From the NCBI GenBank assembly GCA_965223165.1, contig CBDCVQ010000020.1, forward strand, positions 1,364,001 through 1,428,000: a stretch of DNA of 64,000 nucleotides, written 5' to 3'. Origin of the DNA: JABDMH01 sp965223165 (GTDB lineage Bacteria; Bacteroidota; Bacteroidia; Chitinophagales; Saprospiraceae). The notes under the pieces were generated by a model. That model saw nothing but the letters and a program-made list of their open reading frames with translations. It searched no databases and had not been told where the DNA came from. Positions 1 through 9,395 of the stretch are shown piece after piece (position 1 is the first letter of the stretch; each line of letters starts with the position of its first letter). Position numbers and translations under genes: made by a program.

Positions 1-96
1 TTAATCCGAGTCTTTGAAGAAATCAGCGTCTCAATCATAAAACGAGTAACAATGTTACTCAATTTCGGCAAAGTTTGCAATCAAAAGAGAGGTGGC

Positions 97-1179
97 CTAG
101 GTGGCCATCGCATCGCGATAGATCTTCCGTAGGAATACAAATGCCGTGCCTATCATGCCTCCCAGGATGAGGCCGATGAGAAGGGCCTTGATCAAGGACT
201 CCTTTTGTGGCTTGATGGGGGCAAGCGGATTGTCGATCAAGGTAATAAAAGGGGTCCGATTCTTGAGCGCCAGTTCGGCGATTTGCTGGTTTTTCAACGC
301 TTCTCCATGGATGATCTGAAGCTTCTGGACTTGGGATGACAGCCGGGTACGTCGCAGGGTGCCCTCCCGGGCGGAGAATACGTTTTGATTGCGATCCATA
401 AACTCGGCCAGGCTGTACTCGGCGGCGGACAGGGCCTGTGCCAATGAATCTGTTTTTTCTTTGATCACCTGGTACGAGGCGCGTGATTTTTCGATCGACT
501 TTTCGATATAGTAGTCCCGCAATCGGGCAAAGACGGTGTCGGTAAACATGATCGAGAGGTCCTGCTGGGGGGCATCCAGACCCAGGGTCATGATACCCGT
601 GTCTTCGTTGTAGCTTGTGGTATAGACTCCCGGCGTCTTCTCTCCTCCCACCAGCAACCCCTGCAGAGACTTCAGCACCTTTTTTTCTGTCAATCCAAAG
701 TCTGACACATCACTGCGGGTAAAGCGAAAGTCCTTCAGTCCGGTGGTATCATCGCGCCACTCCTTATCCAGCGCAAAGTAATGGATGAGGTGATTGGCCA
801 AGAAGTCCTGCTGACCTTCGATGTCGACCTTGGCAAACAGGGCCATCTGCAGCACACGACGAGACTTTGATATCTCCAGAATCTTGTCCAGATTGTACTT
901 CCCCGGTCGCATGCCACCCAAGCCAAACTGGCCCAGTATGCTGGCCATGCCCCCGAGACTTTGGCCCTCGTCCTGATCTACCATAAAGGTGAGACGAGCT
1001 GGGTAGGTCGTGGGTGCCGACCAGGCCTGGTAAAACTTATAGGCGAGAAAGGGGATGCAGATAAGGCCAATGAGTATCCAGTGGCGCCACAACTCGGCCC
1101 AAAACTCCTTGATCTTTAAAATCAGTTCTTTTAACGTGATCTCGTCGTCGTACCGCTCTGCGTCGGAAGGTGCATTCAT
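97..1179 (-). CDS. Wzz-like polysaccharide chain-length/export protein
   Basis: A 360-residue inner-membrane protein with the architecture of Wzz/chain-length determinant proteins: a cytoplasmic N-terminus, a first membrane segment at about residues 33-52, a large periplasmic part with a heptad-like helical stretch at about 230-300, and a second membrane segment near 328-350 followed by a short basic tail. Proteins of this type set the length of O-antigen or exopolysaccharide chains or anchor their export. The ATG overlaps the TGA of metH in an ATGA arrangement, so translation is probably coupled to metH. No tyrosine-kinase domain is attached. No polysaccharide gene lies inside the window; such genes could follow beyond its left edge. 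The family call rests on topology and general likeness, so the polymer is unknown. Confidence 0.75.
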   Translation of the reverse strand: MNAPSDAERYDDEITLKELILKIKEFWAELWRHWILIGLICIPFLAYKFYQAWSAPTTYPARLTFMVDQDEGQSLGGMASILGQFGLGGMRPGKYNLDKILEISKSRRVLQMALFAKVDIEGQQDFLANHLIHYFALDKEWRDDTTGLKDFRFTRSDVSDFGLTEKKVLKSLQGLLVGGEKTPGVYTTSYNEDTGIMTLGLDAPQQDLSIMFTDTVFARLRDYYIEKSIEKSRASYQVIKEKTDSLAQALSAAEYSLAEFMDRNQNVFSAREGTLRRTRLSSQVQKLQIIHGEALKNQQIAELALKNRTPFITLIDNPLAPIKPQKESLIKALLIGLILGGMIGTAFVFLRKIYRDAMAT

Positions 1180-4100
1180 GTACTTGGATCATAATTGATA
1201 AAAGGCGCCATCCATCTTTCTGCCTCTGCGATGGACATACCCTTTCTACTTGCGTAGTCCGCCACCTGATCTTTGCTAATATACCCCAATCCAAAATACT
1301 TGCTCTCCGGGCGGGCAAAGTACCAGCCCGCGACCGAGGCGGCGGGTGTCATGGCGAAGTGCTCCGTCAGTCCGATCTGCAGCGAATCCTGGATCTCCAG
1401 CAGCTGAAACAGGGTCGACTTTTCGGTGTGCTCGGGACAAGCCGGATAGCCGGGCGCCGGTCGAATGCCCTGGTAGCGCTCCCGGATCAGATCTTCCGCC
1501 GACAACGATTCGGACGGGGCATACCCCCAAAATTCCTTCCGCAATCGCGCATGAAGGAGCTCGGCAAAGGCTTCTGCCAGCCGATCGGCCAGGGCTTTGA
1601 GCAGTATCGCACTATAGTCATCATGGGCGGCTTCAAACCGTTGGACCCTGGATGCAATGCCTATACCGGTGGTGACCGCAAAAGCACCGACATAATCCGG
1701 ATCATTCGGCGCCACGAGGTCTGCCAGGCAATAATTGGGCTGACCATTGGCTTTTTGCCGCTGCTGTCGCAAAAAGTGGAGCGTAGCCGAGGTCTGTTGG
1801 CGGGTATCATCTACATAGAGCTCTACATCATCGGCCCCTTTACGGTTGGCGGGAAAGATGCCCAGTGCTCCCTGGGCCCCCAGCCATTTTTCTGCGATGA
1901 TCCGATCCAGCATCTCCTGCGCATCGGCATAGAGCTTCGTAGCCTCTGTGCCCACTACCTCGTCCTCAAGAATAGCCGGATACTTCCCGGCCAATTGCCA
2001 GGTAGAAAAGAAGGGTGTCCAGTCGATATATGGTCGTATCTCGGCCAGATCGTAGTTGGTCCATTGTTTGACCCCTTGAAAAGTAGGGGTGGGCAGCGGT
2101 GCCGTAAAATCTACCTGCTGCTGGTTTGCTCGGGCCACCTCCAGCGGCACGTATTGCTTGACGCCTTGCTGTTTTTGTCTGCGTTGGCGCATCTCTTCAT
2201 ATCCGGCCTTGACATCGAGGATAAAATCCGATCGCTGATCTTCATTTTGCGAGAGCAATTGACCCACGACGCCCACACTGCGCGAAGCGTCCAATACGTG
2301 CACGGTCACTCCAGAATACCGAGGCTCTATCTTGACGGCCGTATGGACTTTGGATGTGGTCGCACCACCGATCAGCAGGGGCATCTTCATCGCCCGTCGC
2401 TCCATCTCCTTGGCCACATGGACCATCTCATCCAGTGAGGGTGTGATCAAGCCGCTCAGCCCCACGATGTCGACGCCTTCGGCTATAGCCGTATCCAGGA
2501 TCTTGTCGGCGGGTACCATCACCCCCAGATCGACGATGTCGTAATTGTTGCATCCCAATACCACCCCCACGATGTTCTTACCAATGTCATGCACATCACC
2601 TTTGACCGTCGCCAGCAAGATCTTGCCCCGTGACGCTTGATCCTTGGACTTTTCAGCCTCGATATATGGGGTTAGATATGCGACCGAAGTCTTCATCACC
2701 CGAGCGCTCTTGACTACCTGGGGCAAGAACATTTTGCCCGAACCAAATAGATCGCCCACGACATTCATACCGTCCATGAGCGGGCCTTCGATCACTTGCA
2801 AGGCCGTCGGATACTTTTGCCGGGCCTCCTCTGTATCTTCTTCGATGAATTCAGTAATGCCCTTGACCAGTGCGTGCGATATGCGCTCTTCGACCGTACC
2901 CTGGCGCCAGGTCAGATCCCGCTCCAATTGCTTGCCCTTGCCCTTGACCGTGGCGGCGTAGCTGGTGAGCGCATCGGTCGCATCCGCTCTCCGGTCAAAC
3001 AGCACGTCCTCCACCAGGGTCATCAGATCCTTGGGCACCTCTTCGTAGATTTCGATCATACCTGCATTGACGATGCCCATATCCATTCCGGCTTGCACGG
3101 CGTGATAGAGAAAGGACGAGTGCATCGCTTCCCGCACCTGGTTATTCCCTCGAAATGAAAAAGAAATATTGCTTACCCCGCCACTCACCTTGGCGCCTGG
3201 GCATAGTTCTTTGATCTGTCGGGTGGCTTCGATAAAATTGATGGCATATCGGTTGTGCTCCTCGATGCCGGTGGCCACTGCAAAGATATTGGGGTCAAAG
3301 ATGATATCCTGGGGTGCCATGCCGACTACGCCGGTCAGCAGATCATAGGCTCGCTTGCAGATCTCGACTTTGCGCTCGATGGTCTCTGCCTGACCCTGTT
3401 CGTCAAAGGCCATGATCACGGCTGCGGCCCCATATCGACGGACCAGATTGGCCTGCTCCAAGAACGCCTCTTCTCCCTCTTTCAAAGAGAGGGAGTTGAC
3501 CACGCCCTTGCCCTGGAGGCACTTCAAGCCCGCCTCGATCACACTGAACTTTGACGAATCGACCATGATGGGCAGGCGCGCCACTTCCGGCTCTGACGCA
3601 ATGAGATTGAGGAAGAGGGTCATGGCTGCCTCGGAGTCCAACATTCCCTCATCCATATTGACATCGAGTATCTGGGCACCTCCCTCCACCTGCTGCCGAG
3701 CCACCTCCAGGGCTTCTTGATATTTTTCTGCCTGGATCAGACGGGCAAACTTTCGGGATCCGGTCACGTTGGTGCGTTCGCCGATATTCACAAAATTGGA
3801 ATCGGGACGGAGGATCAACGGCTCCATACCACTCAAGGAGGTGAGCGCCGAGGTGGGTGCCGGCTGTCTCGGGGGTATCTGTTCCACCGCCTCGACCATC
3901 AGACGGATGTGATCCGGGCTGGTACCACAACATCCACCAATGATGTTGACAAATCCGCTGCTGGCAAAGTCTCGGACGTAGGCTCGCATCTCCTCCGGAC
4001 TCTGATCATACTCTCCAAACTCATTGGGCAGTCCGGCATTGGGATAAGCACTGACCCAGCAATCTGCCACTTGAGCCAGATCCTCGATGTGCGGGCGCAT

Positions 4101-4847
4101 TTCCTTTGCCCCCAAGGCGCAGTTGAGGCCCACTGCAAAAAGATCCATATGCTGGATAGAGATCCAAAAGGCCTCCACGGTCTGTCCTGACAAGGTGCGA
4201 CCGCTGGCATCGGTGATGGTGCCGGACACAATGATCGGCACCCTGGCAGCGCGTTCGTCAAAGAGGGTCTGAATGGCAAAAAGGGCTGCCTTGCAGTTTA
4301 AGGTATCAAAGACCGTCTCCACCACCAGCAGATCTACGCCGCCATCCAGCAGACCCCGGGCCTGCTCATAGTAGGCATCTCGCAGTTGGTCAAAGTTGAC
4401 GGCCCGCAGGCCGGGCTGATTGACATCGGGAGACAAGGAAGCACTCCGGGTCGTCGGGCCCATAGCTCCGGCGACAAAGCGCGGTTTGCCTGGATGATCT
4501 TTTTCGAAGGTCTCGACGGCCTCGCGTGCCACCCGCGCCGCCGCCAGATTGATGTCATAGCTGACGCCCAGCTGATAATCGGCCTGGGAGATCGCCTGAG
4601 CATTAAAGGTGTTGGTCTCGATGATATCGGCCCCAGCTTCCAGATACGCCAGATGGATTTCTTTAATCACATCGGGACGCGTGATGGACAAAAGGTCATT
4701 GTTGCCCTGCAGATCGCAGGGGTGGTCGAGAAATCGGGTGCCACGAAAATCTGCCTCCTTCAGTCCATAGGACTGGATCATTGTGCCCATGGCTCCGTCC
4801 ATGACCAAAATGCGCTGGCGTATGATATCTGCGAGGGTGTTACTCAT
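1176..4847 (-). CDS. metH: Cobalamin-dependent methionine synthase MetH
   Basis: A 1223-residue, full-length MetH, which transfers the methyl group of 5-methyl-tetrahydrofolate to homocysteine through cobalamin. All four modules are visible in order: the homocysteine-binding barrel (about 1-325, with zinc-ligand motifs GLNC and GGCCGT), the pterin-binding barrel (from about 345, NIGERTNVTGSRKF), the cobalamin domain with DVHDIGKN near residue 750 followed by GLSGLITPS and IGGATTS, and the reactivation domain ending with RPAPGYPACPEH, the S-adenosylmethionine site. I place the start at MSNTLADI, directly after an AAAAGGA stretch; an upstream extension of 19 codons is possible but looks non-native. 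No MetF or MetE lies nearby. Its stop overlaps the start of the Wzz-like gene, an unusual pairing. No recognisable riboswitch was found upstream. Confidence 0.97.
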   Translation of the reverse strand: MSNTLADIIRQRILVMDGAMGTMIQSYGLKEADFRGTRFLDHPCDLQGNNDLLSITRPDVIKEIHLAYLEAGADIIETNTFNAQAISQADYQLGVSYDINLAAARVAREAVETFEKDHPGKPRFVAGAMGPTTRSASLSPDVNQPGLRAVNFDQLRDAYYEQARGLLDGGVDLLVVETVFDTLNCKAALFAIQTLFDERAARVPIIVSGTITDASGRTLSGQTVEAFWISIQHMDLFAVGLNCALGAKEMRPHIEDLAQVADCWVSAYPNAGLPNEFGEYDQSPEEMRAYVRDFASSGFVNIIGGCCGTSPDHIRLMVEAVEQIPPRQPAPTSALTSLSGMEPLILRPDSNFVNIGERTNVTGSRKFARLIQAEKYQEALEVARQQVEGGAQILDVNMDEGMLDSEAAMTLFLNLIASEPEVARLPIMVDSSKFSVIEAGLKCLQGKGVVNSLSLKEGEEAFLEQANLVRRYGAAAVIMAFDEQGQAETIERKVEICKRAYDLLTGVVGMAPQDIIFDPNIFAVATGIEEHNRYAINFIEATRQIKELCPGAKVSGGVSNISFSFRGNNQVREAMHSSFLYHAVQAGMDMGIVNAGMIEIYEEVPKDLMTLVEDVLFDRRADATDALTSYAATVKGKGKQLERDLTWRQGTVEERISHALVKGITEFIEEDTEEARQKYPTALQVIEGPLMDGMNVVGDLFGSGKMFLPQVVKSARVMKTSVAYLTPYIEAEKSKDQASRGKILLATVKGDVHDIGKNIVGVVLGCNNYDIVDLGVMVPADKILDTAIAEGVDIVGLSGLITPSLDEMVHVAKEMERRAMKMPLLIGGATTSKVHTAVKIEPRYSGVTVHVLDASRSVGVVGQLLSQNEDQRSDFILDVKAGYEEMRQRRQKQQGVKQYVPLEVARANQQQVDFTAPLPTPTFQGVKQWTNYDLAEIRPYIDWTPFFSTWQLAGKYPAILEDEVVGTEATKLYADAQEMLDRIIAEKWLGAQGALGIFPANRKGADDVELYVDDTRQQTSATLHFLRQQRQKANGQPNYCLADLVAPNDPDYVGAFAVTTGIGIASRVQRFEAAHDDYSAILLKALADRLAEAFAELLHARLRKEFWGYAPSESLSAEDLIRERYQGIRPAPGYPACPEHTEKSTLFQLLEIQDSLQIGLTEHFAMTPAASVAGWYFARPESKYFGLGYISKDQVADYASRKGMSIAEAERWMAPFINYDPST

Positions 4848-5167
4848 TCCTTTTCGCACTGCGTAAAACGGTACAAAATACCGCAATATTGGCCAGACAA
4901 GCAATGGTCACTACATGACAAGGATGGATGCCCGCTCGTGCCCATGCTGCTAGTCCCTCGTCAGGGGAGGATGACATCAATGCAGAAGCCCGTCGCTGTA
5001 GGGAAGTAGCATTCTTGCTGCCTGAAGAACGCGGCACTAAAAACGGAGGATGCCCCAAGAGAATGCGCAAAAAAAGAAGGTGCAGCCACGTCGTACGCAG
5101 CCACACCTGAGAAACTGTAACTCCTACCGTCTCTTCTGAAACTTGCCGATCGGGGCAGAAACCTAGT
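4848..5167. other. Intergenic leader upstream of metH, no gene recognised
   Basis: About 320 bases between metH and the next gene on the same strand. I looked on the minus strand for SAM-I, SAH and cobalamin riboswitch cores and saw none. An 88-codon minus-strand frame crosses it and overlaps the metH start but has no recognisable family or signal peptide. The length allows a structured leader, but nothing in it can be named. Confidence 0.4.
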
Positions 5168-6304
5168 CTAGTTAATGTCTTGCTTGTTCTTCAGCTTTTC
5201 GACAGCGGCCTTCATGCTGTCCTTATTCAGCTGGTCTGGTGCCTCTTGGGCCGCCAATTCTGCATACTTGAGTGCCTCGTCATACCGACCTACGGCGGCC
5301 AACCCCCTGGCCATACCTACATTGGTGGGCCAGGCTGCCTTAAATCGATCATAGTTGTACGTGAAGATTTCCAGGGCCTTGTCCTTTTTGCCCATGCCGA
5401 TCAGCTGTCTTCCCAGACCGTGGATTTGGAGTGGTGTCGCCGTGGCATGCTCGACAGCGGCCATCAGGGTCTCTTCGGCCTCACTCACCTTTTTGAGCTT
5501 CATCAGCAACTGTGCCTTGTTTTGCAGGGTGCTGAAGTTTTCGACGCCGACAAAGGGAGCATTGATGGCCGCCTCGGCCCACTCCAGTCCTTGCTCGAGA
5601 TGCGTATCATTGTTGGCGCAATACTGCGAGGCTGCCACCCAATTTTGATACGTGAAGCCGGCAGCCCCCTGCAGCTCCGCCTTAAACGTGTTGACGTAGA
5701 GATCATGGATGTCGCTGACCTGGATGTGCATGGGTATCATCTTCTTCTCCCACTTGAGCGCTAAGGTGGCATCTTCATTGCCTCGATCGACAAACTCGTA
5801 GGTCAGCCATTCTGTAAACTCGCATTCTTGGGGGGTGACGTCCACGCGTAGGACATCGTCGGCTTCATCGTAGAAGTAACTACCCCATTGGCTGGTATTC
5901 TTCGATAGTATCCAGGTCCAAGGGCCCTCCTCCTGCGTAATGAGATGCAATCCGTACTTGCCGGCCTTGACGGGCTCGCCTTCGACCATTACATCGTGAC
6001 TAAACTTGATGACGGTATTCTCGTTGGCACCCGCTCTCCAGGGTCCGGGATTACCATTGCCAAAACCCAAGTTGGTCAAGCCATAAGGCACTAATTGGCC
6101 CCAGATCTTCCCGGTACGATCCTCGCCGGAAGGGGAGGTGACATCCGGGCTGTTGTATTTGACGCTGACGTGTACCAGCGAACCGATGTACTGTGTAACG
6201 ATACTCTTCTGATTGTCGCCACTGGGTGGCGTAGATAGCGACTGTGCGGGTAAATGGGCAGCAAATAGGGTGATAGCAAACGCTAGTGCAAGAAGTTTTC
6301 TCAT
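5168..6304 (-). CDS. Secreted DUF2911 protein with C-terminal TPR-like helices
   Basis: A 378-residue protein. Residues 1-20 form a clear signal peptide (hydrophobic core, cleavage after the AQ pair). Residues of about 25-190 match the DUF2911 family common in Bacteroidota (YNSPDVTSPSGEDRTGKIWG, then a TVIKFSHDVMVEGEPVKAGKYGLH stretch and WGSYFYDEADDVLRVDV); its biochemical role is not known. The rest is helical and repetitive, with TPR-like units (KVSEAEETLMAAVEHA, KKDKALEIFTYNYDRF, RYDEALKYAELAAQEA). The protein is therefore expected in the periplasm or at the outer membrane. It is transcribed in the same direction as metH but is separated by more than 300 bases and is probably an independent unit. 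Confidence 0.85.
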   Translation of the reverse strand: MRKLLALAFAITLFAAHLPAQSLSTPPSGDNQKSIVTQYIGSLVHVSVKYNSPDVTSPSGEDRTGKIWGQLVPYGLTNLGFGNGNPGPWRAGANENTVIKFSHDVMVEGEPVKAGKYGLHLITQEEGPWTWILSKNTSQWGSYFYDEADDVLRVDVTPQECEFTEWLTYEFVDRGNEDATLALKWEKKMIPMHIQVSDIHDLYVNTFKAELQGAAGFTYQNWVAASQYCANNDTHLEQGLEWAEAAINAPFVGVENFSTLQNKAQLLMKLKKVSEAEETLMAAVEHATATPLQIHGLGRQLIGMGKKDKALEIFTYNYDRFKAAWPTNVGMARGLAAVGRYDEALKYAELAAQEAPDQLNKDSMKAAVEKLKNKQDIN

Positions 6305-6594
6305 AATCTATTTGTTTTAATTACTGGATAATTACGACGTGGAAATTTAGGTACGTATTCAGGTGGGGTTGGATATTATCGATCAATGCACTTCTTCCTT
6401 AGATCAGGGCAGCCCGGCTGGCTCGCAAATGTCGTCTGAACTACGTTTTTAACTGCCTGCACCGTGCCCTGGAGACCCAAGATCGGGCAGCTCAGCGCAC
6501 GTTCGTCTTCCGTTTGGCGGCTCCAATTGATTAGATTTGGACCCGAGCAAATGCTTTGATGACATTGACCAAACTGCTGGACTACCTGAGTAAC

Positions 6595-7440
6595 ATGCCT
6601 ACCCTTCGATTCCATCTTCGATCAACCCTCGTCGGAGGGATCTTCGCCTACACGTTGTGCTACGTGGCCTGCATGAATGCTGACCCTCAAAGGACTGCTG
6701 AAGAGAATCCACAGAGCGCTGGGGCACCGTCAGAGAGGTCAACCCTGGAGTCGCCGGCTGATTCGCTCGGCCTGGATACCTCGCTGGAATATTTGACCGG
6801 CCGATTTGATCCCGCGACGCATCCCGACTTTGTGCTCCTTGACCCCATACATTGTGATGGCCCAGGTATGTACTTGCGCCAAGACGCGTACCGGGCCTTT
6901 CGACGGATGTACGACTCCGCCCAAGCAGCCGGCATCCAACTGGTGATACGGTCCGCCACGCGCAACTTTGATCGGCAGAAAGAGATCTGGGAGCGTAAGT
7001 GGACGGGACAGACCATCTTGTCGTCCGGTCAGAGCGCTGCCGACATCGCAGAGACCAAAGCCCGAGCCCTGGAGATCCTTCTCTATAGCTCCATGCCGGG
7101 CACGTCTCGGCATCACTGGGGTACCGATTTTGATCTCAATGCCTTCAACAACCGCTACTTTGAGCAGGGAGAGGGCCTCCGGCTGTACCAATGGCTCCGG
7201 ACCCATGCCGAGTATTTTGGATTCTGCCAACCATATTCGGCCAAAGGGATCGAACGTGCCACTGGTTATGAAGAGGAAAAATGGCACTGGTCGTACTTTC
7301 CGGTCTCGCGTATTTTGACGGACATGGCCCTGGATCGGCTCAAAGACGAGCACATTCAGGGCTTCCTGGGAGCAGAAGAGGCCGTCGAGATTGGCGCGGT
7401 CGCTAACTACATTGGCGGCATCCACACGGATTGCCAATAG
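6595..7440 (+). CDS. VanY-type D-alanyl-D-alanine carboxypeptidase (M15), probably membrane-anchored
   Basis: A 281-residue zinc peptidase expected to trim the terminal D-alanine of peptidoglycan stem peptides in the periplasm. The zinc-site signatures of M15B are present: SRHHWGTDFD (pattern S-x-H-x-x-G-x-x-x-D) in the middle and EKWHWSY near the C-terminus, plus the usual LVIRSATRNFDRQKEIW segment between strand and helix. I chose the ATG that gives a basic n-region and hydrophobic core (MPTLRFHLRSTL); a second in-frame ATG lies 36 bases upstream. A cysteine follows the hydrophobic core (YVAC), so it may be a lipoprotein, though the lipobox is not ideal. It stands alone, divergent from the DUF2911 gene. 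Confidence 0.88.
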   Translation: MPTLRFHLRSTLVGGIFAYTLCYVACMNADPQRTAEENPQSAGAPSERSTLESPADSLGLDTSLEYLTGRFDPATHPDFVLLDPIHCDGPGMYLRQDAYRAFRRMYDSAQAAGIQLVIRSATRNFDRQKEIWERKWTGQTILSSGQSAADIAETKARALEILLYSSMPGTSRHHWGTDFDLNAFNNRYFEQGEGLRLYQWLRTHAEYFGFCQPYSAKGIERATGYEEEKWHWSYFPVSRILTDMALDRLKDEHIQGFLGAEEAVEIGAVANYIGGIHTDCQ

Positions 7441-7645
7441 CCTCTGCAAGTGTAGTCGTGGAGTCGTTTAAGTGTTTAATTGTTGAGGGTACCCCCGTAC
7501 ATCCGTTGCAACCGGCCCAGCCAGGATCTTGGCGTGCTTCTCCGGGCTTTGCAACCATCCATGCCGTCGTCAAAGGCCCTAGCCTGTGGGCAGTTGACAA
7601 GGCGTTCGATCAATTTGTATTTTTGGCCAACTTAAATCGAAAACT

Positions 7646-8200
7646 ATGGCTCTCACAGAATCCAATATGCTCGACCTCGGCACCGAGGCTCCCTATTTTG
7701 ATCTTCCAAATGTGGTCACGGGAGAAAATACCTCCCTCACCGACCTTTCCTCCGAGGTAGCCACCGTCGTCATGTTTTGGTGCAATCACTGTCCCTATGT
7801 CATCCACGTGACCGATGAGGTCCTTGACTTGGCACGTCAGTACATGGCAAAAGGCGTTTCCTTCGTCGCCATCAGCTCCAATGATGTCGTCCACTATCCC
7901 CAGGATGGTCCGGTAGCGATGAAAGCATTGGCGGAGGAAAAGGACTATCCCTTCCCCTACCTCTACGACGAGAGTCAGAATATCGCCAAAGACTACGACG
8001 CGGCGTGCACGCCCGACTTCTATGTCTTCGATGCGGATCAAAAGCTTGTCTATCGCGGCCAGTTGGATGGGTCCCGGCCGGGGAATCAGGTACCGCTGAC
8101 TGGTGTGGACCTTCGCCAGGCGCTCGACGCTATTCTGGCTAAAAGACCTGTACCTGCGTTGCAAAGGCCCAGTGCAGGATGTAACATTAAGTGGAAGTGA
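7646..8200 (+). CDS. Thioredoxin-fold protein of the peroxiredoxin-like group with CNHC motif
   Basis: A 184-residue cytoplasmic protein with an AhpC/TSA-like thioredoxin fold. The active-site position reads WCNHCPYV, the CxxC motif typical of a common thioredoxin-family subgroup annotated as PRX-like, in place of the WCGPC of thioredoxin. The downstream half keeps the expected pattern (VSFVAISSNDV, YPFPYLYDESQNIAKDYDA, ACTPDFYVFD with the cis-proline region, LVYRGQLD). It probably acts in thiol redox chemistry, but the substrate is unknown. No signal peptide. It is a single gene ending just before a repeat tract shared with a convergent gene. Confidence 0.87.
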   Translation: MALTESNMLDLGTEAPYFDLPNVVTGENTSLTDLSSEVATVVMFWCNHCPYVIHVTDEVLDLARQYMAKGVSFVAISSNDVVHYPQDGPVAMKALAEEKDYPFPYLYDESQNIAKDYDAACTPDFYVFDADQKLVYRGQLDGSRPGNQVPLTGVDLRQALDAILAKRPVPALQRPSAGCNIKWK

Positions 8201-8204
8201 GGTG

Positions 8205-8554
8205 CAGTTTGGAGTGAGCTTGAGTTTGGAGTGACTTGAGTGAACTTGAGTTTGGAGTGAGCTTGAGTTTGGAGTGAGCTTGAGTTTGGAGTGAGCTTGA
8301 GTTTGGAGTGAGCTTGAGTTTGGAGTGAGCTTGAGTTTGGAGTGAGCTTGAGTGCGCTAAAGTGAACTTGAGTGACTAGAGTTTTATGCGAGCTCGCGAC
8401 CTATTGTCAAATCTTCCTTTGCCTTAGCCTTTTTCGGAGTGACTTGAGTGAGCTTGAGTTTGAAGTGACTTGAGTTTGGAGTGACTTGAGTTTGGAGTGA
8501 CTTGAGTGAGCTAAAGTGAACTTGAGTGACTAGAGTTTTATGCGAGCTCGCGAC
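8205..8554. repeat. Tandem 17-bp repeats with two 45-bp end copies
   Basis: From about 8210 to 8350 a 17-bp unit reading CTTGAGTTTGGAGTGAG is repeated about eight times, with one shortened copy; a second set of shorter variants runs from 8436 to 8510. Both sets end in the same 45-bp sequence, at 8356-8400 and 8510-8554, which contains a GCGAGCTCGC palindrome. The tract lies between convergent genes and does not look coding. Confidence 0.85.
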
Positions 8555-8578
8555 AAGGATGGCATGCTCCTCCTCTGA

Positions 8579-8650
8579 CCTTAGCCTTAGCCTCCGCCTT
8601 AGCCTTAACCTTAGCCTTAGCCTTAGCCTTAGCCTTAGCCTTAGCCTCCG
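8579..8650. repeat. TTAGCC hexamer microsatellite
   Basis: About eleven copies of CCTTAG/TTAGCC in a row, interrupted by CTCCGCC and AACC variants. It abuts the stop codon of the convergent gene that ends at 8653. A lone copy of the motif also appears near 8420 inside the neighbouring repeat tract, so the two repeat types are intermixed. Confidence 0.85.
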
Positions 8651-8652
8651 AA

Positions 8653-9390
8653 CTAGAAAGGCCAGATCACCAATCCGATAGAATACGGATTTAATTCATA
8701 GCCACCGTTTTTGTCCTCCTCAAACAGCTCACTGAGGGCAAAGGTACCGTAGAAGATCAGCGGCCCGTAGCCCACCTCCGCTCGTAGGCCGTAGCGCCAG
8801 GTGTTGAGTCCAAAGTTATCTCTCGTCTTGACCTTATCCCCTTTGGTCTTTGTCTTGAAATTGGCACCCAGCAGGACACCGGCATATCCTCCCGCACTGA
8901 GGTGCAAGGAGCGCCAAGACCGTCGGGGATTTGATTTTATATTTAGCATGAATGGCACCGTCAGGAAGGAGTAATTCAGTCGATTCTTCTTGAAATTTAC
9001 GCCCTCGACAAATTCAAACGTAGCTTGGGCTGCGTCTTCCACCAATACGATGGGATTGTCGAAAAAATATCGGTGGTTTTCCAGCGTCAGCCCGTAGACG
9101 AAATTCAGGTGCCCGCTGATCAGACTGAAGCGTTGCTGAATAAAATGAATATTGAAATTGGTAGACTTCCAGATACGGAGCTCAAAAGGGTCGATGCCAT
9201 TTTCCAGCCGATAATTTTCCTCTTTACGCAAACCGCTGGTACCATAATCCACTAGCCCATATCGCGTGGTGACCGTGCGATGATAACGTCGCTTTTCATA
9301 TTTGGTCTCGTACCGATTAATTGTGGTGTCCTCCTGGGCGAACAAGCTACCGCCAAACACCAAACAAATCGTGTAAAAAATAATTCTCAT
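8653..9390 (-). CDS. Secreted protein, probable small outer-membrane beta-barrel
   Basis: A 245-residue protein with a clear signal peptide (residues 1-18, ending SLFAQ). The mature part is rich in aromatic and alternating polar/hydrophobic residues and ends in a phenylalanine (IGLVIWPF), which is typical of outer-membrane barrels. Residues of about 165-235 look like paired strands (LHLSAGGYAGVLLGANFKTK, YGLRAEVGYGPLIFYGTFAL). I do not recognise a named family. It is the last gene of a three-gene run with an ECF sigma factor and an anti-sigma-like protein, starting 5 bases after the latter, which suggests it is controlled by, or co-expressed with, that pair. Confidence 0.75.
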   Translation of the reverse strand: MRIIFYTICLVFGGSLFAQEDTTINRYETKYEKRRYHRTVTTRYGLVDYGTSGLRKEENYRLENGIDPFELRIWKSTNFNIHFIQQRFSLISGHLNFVYGLTLENHRYFFDNPIVLVEDAAQATFEFVEGVNFKKNRLNYSFLTVPFMLNIKSNPRRSWRSLHLSAGGYAGVLLGANFKTKTKGDKVKTRDNFGLNTWRYGLRAEVGYGPLIFYGTFALSELFEEDKNGGYELNPYSIGLVIWPF

Positions 9391-9395
9391 AATTT

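Noticed and set aside
1..38. Minus-strand ATG at 36-38 that could begin a gene running off the left edge
   Set aside because: Only twelve codons are visible, with no recognisable beginning of a family.
1170..2438. Long plus-strand frame of 422 codons antisense to metH
   Set aside because: It is a shadow of the metH reading frame; no family likeness and metH is certain.
4848..5167. Possible SAM or cobalamin riboswitch before metH
   Set aside because: None of the conserved core sequences could be found on the relevant strand.
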